Below are positions 37,137 to 51,600 of a stretch of DNA of 64,000 bases, piece after piece. Every line of letters starts with the position of its first letter. Position 1 is the first letter of the stretch. The notes under the pieces are model-generated. The model saw only the letters and a program-made list of their open reading frames with translations. It did not search any database and was not told where the DNA came from. Both the position numbers and the translations under genes were made by a program. The stretch covers positions 31,201,690 to 31,265,689 of the forward strand of contig NC_065549.1 of assembly GCF_022605725.1 (NCBI RefSeq). Direction: 5' to 3'. The DNA is from Anthonomus grandis grandis (taxonomy: Eukaryota; Arthropoda; Insecta; Coleoptera; Curculionidae).

Positions 37137-40100
37137 GTAAGATCCTTTTTTCATAGCGTTTTTGTGAGTTTTTTTCGGTTTTCCTTTCATGCATTCAAGC
37201 AGATCCTGATCGCGTTCAATTGTTTCATTTCGGTTGGTTTAACGGTTGTGATGAATGGAGGAGGTAGCTTAAGAGCCCTTTTTAAAATGCCGAGATGTCT
37301 TTGTCAATTTCAGTATTATTTATGCAATAAAATAAAATAAATTAACGGTAAATTAAAACATCTGCAGCCGGCACGCCCGGTTCGATAGAAGGAAAAGACC
37401 GGCGTACTAGTGATTCTGAAAATGTTGACCACGCCGGATTTCTTGTAACGGTTTTTTCGTAACGAACTTTCCTGATTTTAAATTATGCTTTATTGTTATA
37501 TGATTAGATTCAAGATAAGACAGTGTGGTACCCAATTTTATCTCTAGTTTATGCCTTTCCAGGGATTTCTTTTTTTCATTTGGCAATTTGCTGCATATTA
37601 ATGCCACTTAAAAGGTTAAGAATTAATGATTGATTACCTAATCAATTATTTCTGATGATGAATGATTTATTTCTCTAGTAGTATTATTGTATTTATTAAT
37701 TAAGTTTCATTTTAATATTATAAGACAAAAATAACTGCCCTGTACAGTCCTGCTTTAACAAAAAATCTTTTAGTTTAAAAACATATCTTGATTTTTATAT
37801 AAAAAATGCTAATATAGGTATACAGGATGTTTCAAAATTCGATGCAAAAATTTTAAGAGCCTATTGTTGGGAGTCAAAATAATACTTTTTTTTTTATAAA
37901 CATGTATCCTAAAATGCTTCTCCTCAGAGCAACAGTCCCAGAAAATTTCTTAAAGAAAATTGATTATTTGGAACACCGATTACAGCTATGAGTCAAATCT
38001 TTTGAAAAAACACCATCAAGTTAGCCATGAAAAAATTTAAAATTTTGTTCTCTTCCATTTTTTTATTACAATTAATTGTTTTTGAGAAAATCTCTTGTAC
38101 ACAAAGCATTATTAAACCCGATTAAACTACAGTAGGCTCGCGTTAATGTGAACTCAAAAAATGTTGACTTAGTTCGCATTACTGAAATGTTCACATTATG
38201 GAGATTATATTAAAAATAGCTAAAATTAAAATAAAAGAGAACTACATTGTACTTTATTTATGTTTGTATTTATTTATTACAGTTTTAAGCATTATACAAA
38301 AGTTTTATTTAAAAAAAGTAATTTTTGTTTGCACTTTTTTTGTGACAGGTTTAAGGCTACAGCCTTTTCTTCTAAACCTTTTAGTGTAATAATGTCCTTT
38401 ATGTTGACATAGCTTTGATTGGCCCATTGTGTGACAATTTTCAAGGCTGCGAGAGCCTCCAAATGCATAACTTCTTTTTCTTCAAAAGTTAATATCTCCC
38501 AGTCACTATCTTCTGAATCATTGCTATCGAGATTTTCCTCCACTGCGTCTGTATTTCATTCCTCAATGTCTTTGGGATTATAATCAATCTAAAAACAATC
38601 ATATCTCAATGAAATTCTAAAACTATTACAGACTTTCTTCTGTTAATTTCCAAAAATCGAAAATTAAAAGGAGTAACTAGCACTAAATAATACCTATTCA
38701 ATTGTTTGGAGCAATGTAATGGTTTCATTAACTGTAGCTGCTCTAACATCATTTTCCCACATCTCTTTTAGTCGAGCTAAAGGTAGGTCATCCTCCTCCA
38801 AATTTTTTCCCAAAATATTATTCAACATTTTGCTCTATTTTTTGCCAGGCCATATGCAATTGCATAATAGCATCTCTTAAAGTCTTAAAGTTATAACTTT
38901 TAGGGCCTCAGCTACTTCTTGACCCTTTGATACAATTGAACTTAATAGGCCTTTTCTGTCAAATAGTTTGGTTATTCCGAAAACATTTTGATCTAATGGT
39001 TGAATTAATGGTGTAACATTTGGGGGCATGTAGACAACAAAAATGTGTCCATCAGAAGTTTTTAATTCTTCTGCTGGTAGATGCGAAGCGGCATTGTCTA
39101 ACAGGAGAACGGCTTTTAAAGGAAGGTTTTTGCTTTGTAAAAATGAGTAAACCTAAAAACCCAATTTAGTCTTAAAAAAATTATAAAGCAAACAAAACTT
39201 ACACTTACCTCTGGAACAAAATGCTTAAAAAACCAATTTTTCAAATTTTCCTGCGTCATCCAGGCATTTTTAGTGCTTTTATAGATGACTGGATTATCAA
39301 ATCCTTTAAAACATCTGGGTGATTTTGCTTTTCCTAGTACTAAAGGCGTTAGTTTGTGTGATCCTGTAGCATTTGTGCACCCCAAAAGAGTTATTCTTTG
39401 TTTAGCTATTTTTAGACCAGGCAGCGTTTTTTCAAAAATTGCAACAGGTTTTATCTGGCAATAACTTCCAATATAAACCCGTCTCATCTGCATTATAAAT
39501 TTGATCTTCACTAAGATTAACCTGCTTCATCTTTTTTCTTAAGCCTTCAATAAAGGGATGTACAAGGTGAGGCTGTGAGGACAACTTTTCACTTGCAATT
39601 TTAAGCAGCCTTATACCATATCGCCATTTAAATGTTTGAAGCCATCCATCGCTTGCATTAAATTTATCGTTGAGTTTTAATTTTCTATGTAAATCTAGAG
39701 CCTTTTCTTTAAGCATATCACCTGTAACTGGCAAATTTTGTTCATGCTGTCTGGTAAACCATTTATACAGCAAAGTTTCCATCTTGGGGTTTTCTGCACT
39801 TTTTAAAGTGCATTTTTTTATTTTATTAGGTCTTAAACTCTCTCCAACAACTTTTAGAATTTTTTATTCTTTATTTTTAATTGCACAAATAGTTGATTTT
39901 GCTATTTGATATTTCTTTGCTAGTGCAGTAACACTCATACCATTTTTGTGCTCTTCCAAAATTTTTGATTTCTCATAGAGTTAAACACTTCTTATTAATT
40001 TTAACCATTTTAAAAGGCCACTGCGCAAGATGCGACACTCTCTCTTATCTAATAAACATCAACTAAATGACCAAATGTTTCAAATGTCTAAACTCAATAT

Positions 40101-43100
40101 CCACTAACAAGCCTAGACAAGTCTACACAGGATTACTAAAGATTTCTTAAAATTCACATTATCAAAATATGGGTTTGTTCACACAATAGAATTAACATAG
40201 AAAAATATTGGTGTTTAAAATCGTAAGTTCACGTTACCGCGAGTATACTGTATCACATTAGAAAAAATGAATGTTGATATGATAACATTAAGTTAATGTT
40301 TGTCAAATCAAATTAATTGTAGATATCAAAAAAAAATGCAAGAAATGAATAATATTAAAATGAAAGAATGAAGAATTTTATATTTTTCATAGCTAATTAA
40401 ATGGTGTTCAGGATTTTGAAATTTCATATTGCAAACGTAAGATCCTTAAAATTGGTTTACACCATTTTTGGGCTTAAAAAATATCAAGAGTAGCCAAAAA
40501 ACAAAGACTTGCAAATTTTCAACAAAAGATAAAAGGTTAAAATATTTGCACCCGATGTATTGATGTAACACCCTGTATATTAACTTAATTACTTATTTAG
40601 ATTAGTGATCAATCCCTAAATTAATCAATTATAATTTTAAATATAATTTAGTTCTATTTAATTTCATTATTTTTTATCAGTTTTAATATACTTTGTTATA
40701 TGAACTCAATTTCAGAGTTAAGGAGCAGATATACGCTCTGTCCCGTTTTGGTTTTAATTGCAGGTTATTGTGTAAAATTTACTGTCCTACTTGGAAAAAA
40801 ATACTAAGACCATAACTAGGTACTTAGGAGGAGCACTATTTTTTGATGTGGATACATTTGGGTGTTTTTGCTCTTTAAATGTTTTATAACACTAAGCAGT
40901 TTAATTTGCTATAAATGCTCAAAAAAGCTAATATCTATTTATCTGAAAATTATTATTTTACCATGAAATTGAAAAAAACTAAATGATTTCAACTTACTAG
41001 ATAATTAAAAAAAAACTGCTAACATTTTTAAAGTCAAGAAACACAACTATATTAAATATTAAAAAAGCTAATTAAATTGCTTAGAACTTGCTTGTGTTCT
41101 ATTTAAAAAAAAACACTACATTAGGGTCACTTAAATCTTAAACTTTTCTGATTTTTTTGTCAAGTCATTTCAATAATAAATTATACACAAAAATATATAG
41201 CTAAAGCGGTTTTCATCTTTTTTCCAATCATACAGGGTGCAAGCTATAACTGCACCCTAAAAAGTGAAATTTTTTTTTTTTCAGTCTGTATCTCTGAGGA
41301 ATTAAACCTACCCTGCAATTACAAACAATTTGATTATGATTGGGACACCACATTAAAAAAACTAGGGTGGGGCAACTTAAGTACTACAATTTTTCTTTTT
41401 CATGTATTAGAAATTAAAAAAATATATATATTTGTCATTAAATGTGTTTCAACTATGTATAAATGTATAGTTCTCCTCTATCAATCACAGCTCTGTTATT
41501 CTATTGTAACAAGGATATAGTATAGGTATTGATATTTTATTGAAAAACCAAATAAATCATAAAAGTAAGTTATTTTAAGAAAAAAAAATAGAAAATCACA
41601 ATTTTTTCCAACCCTGCTTTTAATAAGTGTATTTGAAATATTTGTAAACTGATTTTTTTATTTGACAATACAAGAAAAAGAATAAATTAGAAATAATTTA
41701 TTTTTCTGTATTTTATATATGTATATGTATTTTTGTATTATTCCCTGTTTTTTTTTTCTTGCTGGGTCTCTGGAATGGTGAATTCTTTGTGCAAAGTCAC
41801 ACTGAATCTGGAATAGCTTTATCCCAATATCTGTAAGAGTATTATAATTGCTAGTAAACTAGAAAAAAACTATGTAAAACTTGTTTAAGAAAACCCAATG
41901 GAGTAATGTACCTACATACCTTCAAGTCAGTAATAACAGCTACTAAATTATAATGAGACTCAAATTTGAGGCTGAAGAGATGTAATGGCTTTGCCTAATA
42001 AAGTGGGATACATGCAAAATTCTGATTCTTTTAGGAAGAATGTTCTGGCTATACATACTGATTGTTCTAAATCAAATACAGATGTGCTCCTATCATGTGC
42101 TTTTTATTGTGCTAATGTTATTTATTAATAAAACAAAATCTCAATATAAAGTAGAACCTTTACTTGCAAAACTTTGACAAAAAAAAAATAGTACTTACTT
42201 TCATTCACTGTTTCATTCTGTATTTTCTTTAGTTGAATAAAGTTGAATCATGGATGCTTTCCAAGTCATTTATATAACATAGAAGTTTAAAAAAAGCCCC
42301 TTAGACTTTTGGGGATCTTTATCATATATTACTTAACCTACATACATATCAACATAACATCATCTAGATTAATTCATAAACTTCTCATCCATAAGGTCCA
42401 ATTACAATACATTATATCAATCATAGTCTCAAGTCAAATATGTATATTTCTTAATTTTTCAAGTCAATCAGTTTAAACGTACAATCATACTTTAAATAAA
42501 CTCATAAAAGAAAAAATTAAGATGAAAAATTAAACCTAAGAAAATAATTACAAAAAAAAACTAATAAATAAATCCCAAGCCCTTTAATTCCTATAAAATC
42601 CATAGCCCTCCATACCTATAAAATCTAAATTTCCTATGAAATCCATAACCTCAAGGATATGGTTTATTTTTTCCAATACCATTATGTGTTTATTAGTAAT
42701 TTAAAATTATTCGAATGCTATTTTAGAAAATTAAATTTTATATATATCAATCTTTTCTTTTTTAATCAAATATAATTAGTAGTAAATTTAATTAAATTAT
42801 AAATGTAGTACACAAATTTTAGATTATGTGGCTAAAACACTAAGAATGTAAGGCCAAATCCTAGTAGAAAAAAATTCAAGAAGCACAACCCCTAATTAAC
42901 AGAAATTTTTTTGTTTGCAATGCAGTTCCACAGTATTTTTTTTAGTCTGTGTATTTAATATTAAGACTTATTAATTGACCTAATATTTACAGACTTTCAA
43001 ATTCAATTGCCTAAAAAAGTAATAGTGCTAAGGTTAACCTAAAATCGGCAATTTTATTATTTATTAATACTAAAATGTCTTGCTAAAATGCTGTTTTCTA

Positions 43101-46100
43101 AGGTAACTATACAAAGGTGGAGAAAAAAATCTGATATAAAGCTCAAAACATGATCTCAATGAAAAATAATTAGGCCTAAGTGTGTTAAAAAAAAGTGTGA
43201 ATTTCTCATAGATCACATATATTTTTTCTGAAACATTAAATTAGCTCTCAGAAAAATGTTTACAAATGATGTGACAAAATGTTTTTATATGTAACCCTAA
43301 ATATGTATATTTTCCAAGATTAAATTATATGACCAATTACATTTAAAAATTGGGTTGTGTTAAAAAGAGGCCATTATGTATATATACTACATTTCATACT
43401 ACATCACTGTACTATGGGGTGATGCCTGTCTATATTATTATCTTTTACATAAATAGATATTCCAAGAATCTTTTTACTCTTAAAGTCATGTTTAAAATTA
43501 AACTGAGAATCGCAAGACGCGTTACGCTATGCAGTGCCGTGTTCGTCTAGGCTAGGCCAGGATATTGAACTCTTCTGAAGGCCAAGATAGTCACTGGAGT
43601 GGAGAAAATCGATGTGCTCGAATGCCGTGAAATATTTGCAGTTTTTTAATAACGGAAACGGGCAATTATGTTTATGAGGGCTTTTGTCATCATTGAACTA
43701 TTTTCATTTTTTATAACAAAATTTATGATATCCTGTTAAGTATAAGTATTTGAGTATAACTAAATAAGTCTGCAATAATTACTGCTAAAGTTTCAGAGAG
43801 GAGAGGAAATCTCACATACCAACTTACATACCAATTTAAGTTTATCTTACAGTGATGAATGATCATTGCTATAAAAAAAATGTTAATATAAACAGGTTTA
43901 AGTACTCTAAAAATAAATGTGATCAATATGCATATTTTTTAAATAGAAATTCTCACTTTCTGATTTGACATTTAATAAATGATTAGGAAAGTATATCATC
44001 AATAACATTTAAATGGATGATGTTGAGAAGAGTAATTTATCATTCTAATTGTACATATTTATTAGTCTGGTGTATATATTTAACAATTTTGTTTTATAAA
44101 ACAATGTTTATACACTTTTTATTACATAAAATTTGTATTTATAGCTGCATAAGTTTTATTAGCATTTCCTGGGGTTTAATCCAATATTGATCCAACAAAA
44201 TTTCCCTTCCCTTTATGTAAAATAGCAAATTTCGACGTTTCGTGCCCAACGACAATAAACAAAAAATTACCATGAGTCATTTTATTAGCTTTAATAGGAA
44301 AAATTTATTTTCGGTCTGTGGCCCTAGCGTTTTTATGTCTTGCCTGGCCCAATATGGCGCGATGACGTGTATTTTTCTAGGCTAGGTGCCGCAGTAATCG
44401 ATAAGACGAGCTACCCTTGTCTGTCTGAAAAGGAAATCCTATATTTAAACAGGGAGTATAAGTCTGGCTTCTGTTAACAGAAAATGATTCTAGTTCATGT
44501 TACATTATTAATTTATGTCTCTTGTTAGAAAAATTTTAATATTTAAAATTGATCCAATTGTAATGTAATTGTCATTCGTTTATTTTTAAAAAATTTTCTA
44601 TTCAAATATTGTAGATGCGATACCGTTAATTTCCCCTTCTAATGACGTCACCATTTTCTAGGTTCCAAATAAAGAGTGTCGTTCTTATTGAACCAAATCT
44701 TATGAGGTGGGTTGATGACCAGGGTCGTATCGCCATCGTCATTGTGCAATAATTCTGGTTCGTTTGCCATATAGGGGACGTCCTGCCGCCTGCTGTAAAT
44801 TATTAGTGATTACGTCAGCGCGTAATGTGCAGTTATGGCTAAATATAGAAATGATGCTCTTCAGAGGAGATGGCACTTGAATATTTGATAGTTAGCACTT
44901 TAACCTATTGAAAATATATGATAAAATATAGTGCGTTTTTTAAATCTTATGTGTGTAATGAATGAAAACATTGCTTATATATGAGGCTATGAGTGCAAAA
45001 ACGGACTAACCCCAATATTATTAAGTGCTAAAAAATAGGTTTAAAAAAATACGAGAATAAGAGTGCGCAAAACCCTTTTAAAAAGACATTTTTGTAGATC
45101 GGATTTATTGAATGTTCTTGAGTGTTACTTATATTTGCGGAATTTATTTTAAATTTTTGGATATGGCTAATATTCGATTTTTTTATGTGGGTTAGTCCAC
45201 TCTGCATTTAAAATTGATTGGGTTTTTTAATGGGTTACTATAACTTAAGCTATTATAAGTATTACGTCAAAACCTGTATTACTCGTATTGCCACGAGAAT
45301 AAATAAAAAATATAGAAACTTTATTTTTTTATTAAGTAGGTAGTTATTAAATACGTAAAGTTTGTTCTTCCTCAATTGGGCCAATTACTTCACCTCCAGT
45401 TGCTTGAGCGGATGACCTCAGATTTTTATAAAAATCTTGGTATATACAAGGGATGAATTCCATTAACTCAAGGAGATCTTTATTTTAGCTTCATTAATGG
45501 CATTACTATTTGGGTATAAAAGGGGCAGATCCTTAATTTTACTGTGTTAAAATAAACCTCTTCATTATTCGAGTATCCATTTCTATTATGGTAAAAAGAT
45601 TTTTTTTAGCATGTCTTATGACTGTATGCCAGTCTTGAGGTATAAAGATATGTGGATGGAATTTCTTTTCTTTTTCTATGATTCCGAAATCTTGGTCGCA
45701 TGGTAAATAGGAATGACTACTTACAAGGAATTTATGATCTATTTCTTCCATAGTAAATAATGGAGATGCAGTAATATAGTTACATATCAATGACATTTTT
45801 ATATTACGATTCTGACCACCACATTGGTCAGAATACATTATAAGTCTTTTCGATGTAATAAAGTTTTAATGTAATATAAAATACAAAATCCCACCGCTTG
45901 CGGCCCCTTCGAAGCAATACTTTCATCCCATACAAACATGAACGAATTATTGCTTCCCATAGCATGTATATTAAAGCAGTAAGTCCATAACTGCCTTTTA
46001 TAGTAACAATTGCCTGTGGTAAGTACATGTGTAGGAAGAGTCTTCATTAGATCAAAACAGATGACCGCTGCGTTTCCACTTTTTGCCAGTTCAGTGTGTT

Positions 46101-48637
46101 TTCTTAGGGTGTGTCTAGCACATAAACTTCTTACTTTTAGCAGCACAGTGGACTAACTGAGGATAGTCCACTTTGCTTCTTTAAACTTTTATTAATAATA
46201 AAGTTCAATAACTAGTTTAGTGCGGCCATCTCGTAACGAAAGGGAATAGGTCGTTTGGTTCACTGTGCAATAAATAGATTTTAACTTGACGGATAATATT
46301 CTATAATACGGTTGATTTTGAATTTTTGTGGGTTAGTCCGATATTGCACTCGTAGCCTCATATATAATCATTGATTTGTCTCCAACAGTTCCAAGTTGCA
46401 ATCTAAACTTATTTTTGGCATTATCCATATTTTCAATTGTGTTGAGTTCAGGTAACTATAGCAATTCAATTGATTAATTATCTATTCTCCTAAATATTAT
46501 TTTGCAAAACAACTGACATAGTTTAGTTGAGTGGGCCTCAAACAACAACCTGGATTTCTCACCGAATACATCAGTAGGCATACAGTTTTGTAGAAAAGGG
46601 AATTGCAGCAAACTGATTGATCTTTATATAAATAATAACAGTCAGTACTAAATCTCAGCATAAATGTCTGGGAGTTTATTTTAACTCACTACTAAATTTT
46701 AAATATCATATTACATACAAAAAACAAAAATGCAAAAAAGACTTCCAATTTATATGCATGCTACTACACACAAAGTGGGGAGCTGAACCATCTTCACTAC
46801 TCATCATGTACAAAGCTTTAATAAAATCTAAAATAGACTACGGATCTATTGGCTATTCATCTATAATAATATTCTTTATTTGCTAACAAAATCCTATACA
46901 GGACGACAAAGCAACGTCATAGAAAGGAGGATCTAGCTCCCATAGGATACATTAATTTTGCTTATCTAGAATTCATAGAGGCAATAACATATAAACAAAA
47001 TGACAAAATTCAAAATAAATATTCTAAATATCTAACATAAGTTACAATTATTATCTAAAAGTAAAATTATAAAAACATTTAATCTGCAACCAGTGGTAAA
47101 CAGCTTTTTTAAATTGGACCATAGATTCAATACTTCTAATATCAGCAGGTAGCATTCTATACGCCCTGATAGCCATATAATGAGAATCCCTGAAAGAATT
47201 CATAGTAAGCTGAATTATGCAATGGAATGCAGAGATCGCTTCTATGTTGTGTAATCATAGTAACATCCTCAGTGTACATTGCCCTATTCTCAACAAACAA
47301 ATGATTGTGTTTTTTCACGAATAACACCAAGGAAGAAAAGTATAAGGAGGGAAGGGTGAGTATTTTTAGTTTGCTGAAGTAAGGTCTACGGAAAGTTCTG
47401 TAGGTCAGGCCCAATAAACAACGAATGATACGCTTTTGCATTCTAAATATATCTAGAGCTCCTCTTGCTGATCCCCAGAAACAAATACCATATTGTAAGA
47501 TCGAATGTACCTGTCCGAAAGAAAATAGGCGATACCTCAGACACTACATCCCTTAATCTTCTAATCGATCTGCACCACAAAGTTAAATTCAATCACTTAG
47601 ACCTACAGAGAATGCAACACTCAGAATAGCTCTTAGAGCTTTTCATACATAGCAATAAATAGCTTGTATTGTAAAGCAGAATGTATCCCCCAACCTATAG
47701 AACTACTTATTTACCTTACCATTAAATATGCAAATACACAAAGTTTAAACCCAGAACATCTAGCATGAGCAACATTTTCAAAATCCTGTATCCAATTATC
47801 TAACCCTCTTCCAGGAGATACAATCCAGGTGCAAACATTAGACTGAAACAAATATAGCAGAGATTACAAGTTCAATAAACACAGCATACAGCTACAATAC
47901 ATACACACACCCCCATTATGGACAATAACACCAGTCAAAATAATAAAGGTGCTAGCAAAAGATTTAAAGGACGATATTTTACTTAAGAGATTCTTACAGC
48001 AGAACTATTTGCAATACATAAAGCAATTGAACATCTATTTACTTTAAATTGTCTAATAGCCACTGATTCCATGGGTGCATTACAATGTATTGAATCATAT
48101 CTCCCAAAACACCCTCTTGCTTTTGAAATTAAACACAAATTCAAGTAAATATAATATGTTCATCTGGGTCCCCAGTCACATTAGAATAAAGGGAACTGGT
48201 AAAGCCGACTTACTCGCTAAAGAACAACTTAATGCAATTCGCATACACAAACATCTTTTTGCAAATGATATAAATAATTTCTCCCTTAATGTTATTAAAA
48301 ATCTAATACAACTTGATTGGGACCTTCAAGGTGAGAACACTAACGATAAACTATATACAATCAAACATAAATTATTTGAGGGAAATAATATTACAAACCT
48401 CACAAGAAAAGACAGAGAAGTAATAACTAGACTTATAATTTTTCTAAAAGAAACAAAAATATACTTGACTTGAAAATAAATTAAGAAAAGACACATTTTT
48501 TTATTGTTCAGATCATTGATATATACAAACATTGTACATAGATATTTTAGATTTATTTATTTATTCATTTTTATTGTATTTATTTATTGGTTTGTCTAAA
48601 TATTATTGTCTATTAAAAAATTCTGATAGACGCCAAA

Positions 48638-48672
<35 letters not shown>

Positions 48673-51600
48673 CTTCTTTTCTCTTAAAAAGATTAGTAGG
48701 TACTTGAATTATTATCTTTTCAACAAAATTATGCAACTATTAAGTCAATTCTTCAAAACTTCTGTTTACATAGACTAAGATTAAACTAGCTTTGTACATA
48801 TATTTAGGCTGCATCTCGGCAATCTACCTATTGTTGTACCAAATGTATATGGTAAAATTACTTTCTTACGAAAATAGTAGTCTAACATCTATTTCTGTTC
48901 TGGAAAATCTTTGCTCTACACCCAACCCAATTTTTTTGGAAAATTAGAAGTAATTTTGTACAGAAATGTTTTCACATGAATTTTGTATTCCTTTTCAGTT
49001 CTGGGAAATCATCTCTGATGAACATGGTATCGACCCCACCGGCGCCTACCACGGCGACTCAGACCTCCAACTCGAAAGAATTAATGTCTACTACAATGAA
49101 GCCTCAGGAGGAAAATATGTACCCAGGGCCATATTGGTTGATTTGGAACCTGGTACCATGGATTCTGTCAGGTCCGGACCTTTTGGACAGATCTTCAGAC
49201 CAGACAACTTTGTCTTTGGACAGTCGGGTGCTGGAAACAACTGGGCTAAAGGTCACTACACTGAAGGAGCTGAACTGGTAGACTCAGTATTAGATGTTGT
49301 CAGGAAAGAGGCAGAATCTTGTGATTGTCTACAAGGATTCCAACTGACACATTCCCTTGGTGGTGGTACTGGCTCTGGTAAGCAATGTATTTGTTAGACT
49401 ATCTTTTAACTGAAAATACTGATGAGTTAGTAAGTTTTTAATTGTAATATTTAATTTTTTTCTTGCTAGGTATGGGTACTCTATTAATATCCAAAATCAG
49501 AGAAGAATACCCTGACAGAATAATGAACACATACTCAGTAGTCCCCTCACCCAAAGTATCAGACACAGTGGTAGAACCTTACAATGCAACATTATCTGTT
49601 CATCAATTGGTAGAAAATACTGATGAGACATACTGTATTGACAATGAAGCCCTTTATGACATCTGCTTTAGAACTTTAAAACTGAGCACTCCTACTTATG
49701 GTGATTTGAACCATTTGGTCTCATTAACGATGTCTGGTGTCACCACTTGTCTTAGGTAAATTTAATTTTTTTTAAACTTGTATATGATATTAACACCTTT
49801 AAAGTACCTTTTATCATTTTTTATTTAACTATTGAGAGTCATACACCAAGTATATTTTTCAACGATTATATAAGTTAATCTTTTCCATACTTTGCCTAGA
49901 TGGATTCTAATTGGCTTTTATAAGACTTTCATCAACACAACTTTGTAAAAATCAAAATTTCTTTGACTATTCCAGGTTCCCCGGTCAATTGAACGCCGAT
50001 CTCCGCAAACTGGCGGTCAACATGGTTCCCTTCCCGCGTCTTCACTTCTTCATGCCCGGATTCGCTCCCTTGACGTCCCGCGGCAGTCAACAGTACCGTG
50101 CCTTAACCGTTCCCGAACTTACCCAACAAATGTTCGACGCCAAGAACATGATGGCCGCGTGCGATCCACGACACGGACGTTACTTGACCGTAGCCGCCGT
50201 GTTCAGAGGCCGCATGTCGATGAAGGAAGTCGACGAACAAATGTTGAACATTCAAAACAAGAACAGCAGCTACTTCGTCGAATGGATCCCCAATAACGTC
50301 AAGACTGCCGTGTGTGATATTCCTCCAAGGGGACTAAAGATGTCCGCCACCTTTATTGGTAACTCTACCGCCATCCAAGAGTTGTTCAAGAGGATATCTG
50401 AACAGTTCACTGCTATGTTCAGGAGAAAGGCTTTCTTGCATTGGTACACCGGAGAGGGTAAGTTTTAAGTTTTACACTCGCAATTTTGTTGACAAACATA
50501 GTCTCTTTTATACTCTCAAATTTTAGAATTTAATTTTTATTTATACTCCATCATATTATAGGGTGACAGTTTTAAGATATACACGATACTACGTGGGTTA
50601 AATTTGAACCAAGTTTAACAATAAAGTTGTGTTTATAGAGATACATTTGATTTCGATATCTGCGGAAAAAGGATATAATGCCTAACAATTACTTTAGTAA
50701 TAATTGAAAACTATTATTGACAGTGAAGTGTCCAACCAATCTAATTTAACCGACATCGTATCTTTTGCCGTTTAAAATATAGCCATCACTTAAAATGGAC
50801 ACCCCAATTTATTTTTTAAAGGTCTTATATCTCTATAAAGCCATAGTTTACTCTCATATACAGTATAATTTTGATAGCCTGGGCAGATTTATGTCTTCAA
50901 AATACTTTCATAGGGTTAATCCAAATGATTCTGATTTAATAGTGGGAAAACTCCTGGAACAAAAAAGACTAGTATATGCGTATAAAGACTATTATATGCG
51001 TAAAATTATCAATAATACCTTTTTTAAAATTTGTTATACAATTGATTAAATGCTAGGTATAAAAATGATATGCAGATTGTGTTTGCTAACTAAAAATTAT
51101 GCTTAATGGTCCTAAAGCACTTCATACAGAGATACAACTCGTATGCACATCCAATGGTACATATAATGAAATAGTATTTTTTTTTAAATCGGTTTAGTTA
51201 TCTGTGTATTACTATCTTTGTTGATGTAGCTATTTTATTTATTTTATATTTGAGGTCCTACAGTCAATTATCTTCTTAATACATTTAATGGGTCGTGAAA
51301 ACGCATTGACCTCATCGGCATGTCGTACTTTGTGTACATTAACATCCTCATGTGATACATAACAAAATTTTAATGTTTCCTCCTCCATCTCAGATAAATT
51401 TTTTCTCAGTTGAATTTATGACAATTTAGACGTTACCGATGTTTCTTTGCTGGTTCAATGACTTACAAATTCTTTAATTTTCTGAATCTTGTTGATTTAT
51501 TAAAGTGGCATATTCTCATCATCAGAATCTCCATCTATCACAGATGTTACAAGTTTTGGAGTTATAGTTCTCCAAATTTATTCAAGAATATTTATTGCAT

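Larger units (their letters stand above)
37823..40575. mobile_element. ~630-bp mariner-type MITE split by a Tigger/pogo element
   Basis: The outer ends are CAGGATGTTTCAAAATTCG (left) and the complement of CAGGGTGTTACATCAAT (right), each next to TA (37821-37822 and 40576-40577). The inner parts of the arms still match, for example TTAGCCATGAAAAA near 38020 against the complement of TTTTTCATAGCTAA near 40390. Removing the inserted pogo element and one TA copy leaves about 630 bp, close to the size of the MITE at 5461-6093. Confidence 0.6.
37137..48998 (+). other. Beta-tubulin intron 1 (11.9 kb)
   Basis: Runs from GTAAGA to CTTTTCAG. It contains a mariner MITE split by a Tigger/pogo element (37823-40575), an unclassified DDE-like element (44982-46360) and two nested LINE remnants (46650-48480). 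The first about 650 bp and 40,600-44,980 carry no recognised element. In Drosophila, the first intron of the beta-1 tubulin gene carries tissue enhancers, so the unoccupied parts are where control elements would be expected. Confidence 0.85.

Noticed and set aside
37044..37340. Longer frame starting upstream of the tubulin ATG and reading into intron 1
   Set aside because: The strong donor AAG|GTAAGA at 37137 and the match of 37080-37136 to the tubulin N-terminus explain the region better.
41231..41262. CAGGGTGCA...TGCACCCT as a mariner remnant
   Set aside because: It is only an 8-bp hairpin, with no partner end, coding region or long arms.
43350..43550. LINE reverse transcriptase tail
   Set aside because: SLYYGVMPVY and KNLFTLK are suggestive, but the flanking frames do not continue the match.
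44221..44260. Hammerhead-like CGAAACGTCG on the minus strand
   Set aside because: The GAAAC and GTC parts are present, but no CUGANGA core lies upstream at a suitable distance.
48641..48670. TC repeat as the polypyrimidine tract of tubulin intron 1
   Set aside because: It lies more than 300 bp from the acceptor at 48998, which has its own CTTTTCAG.
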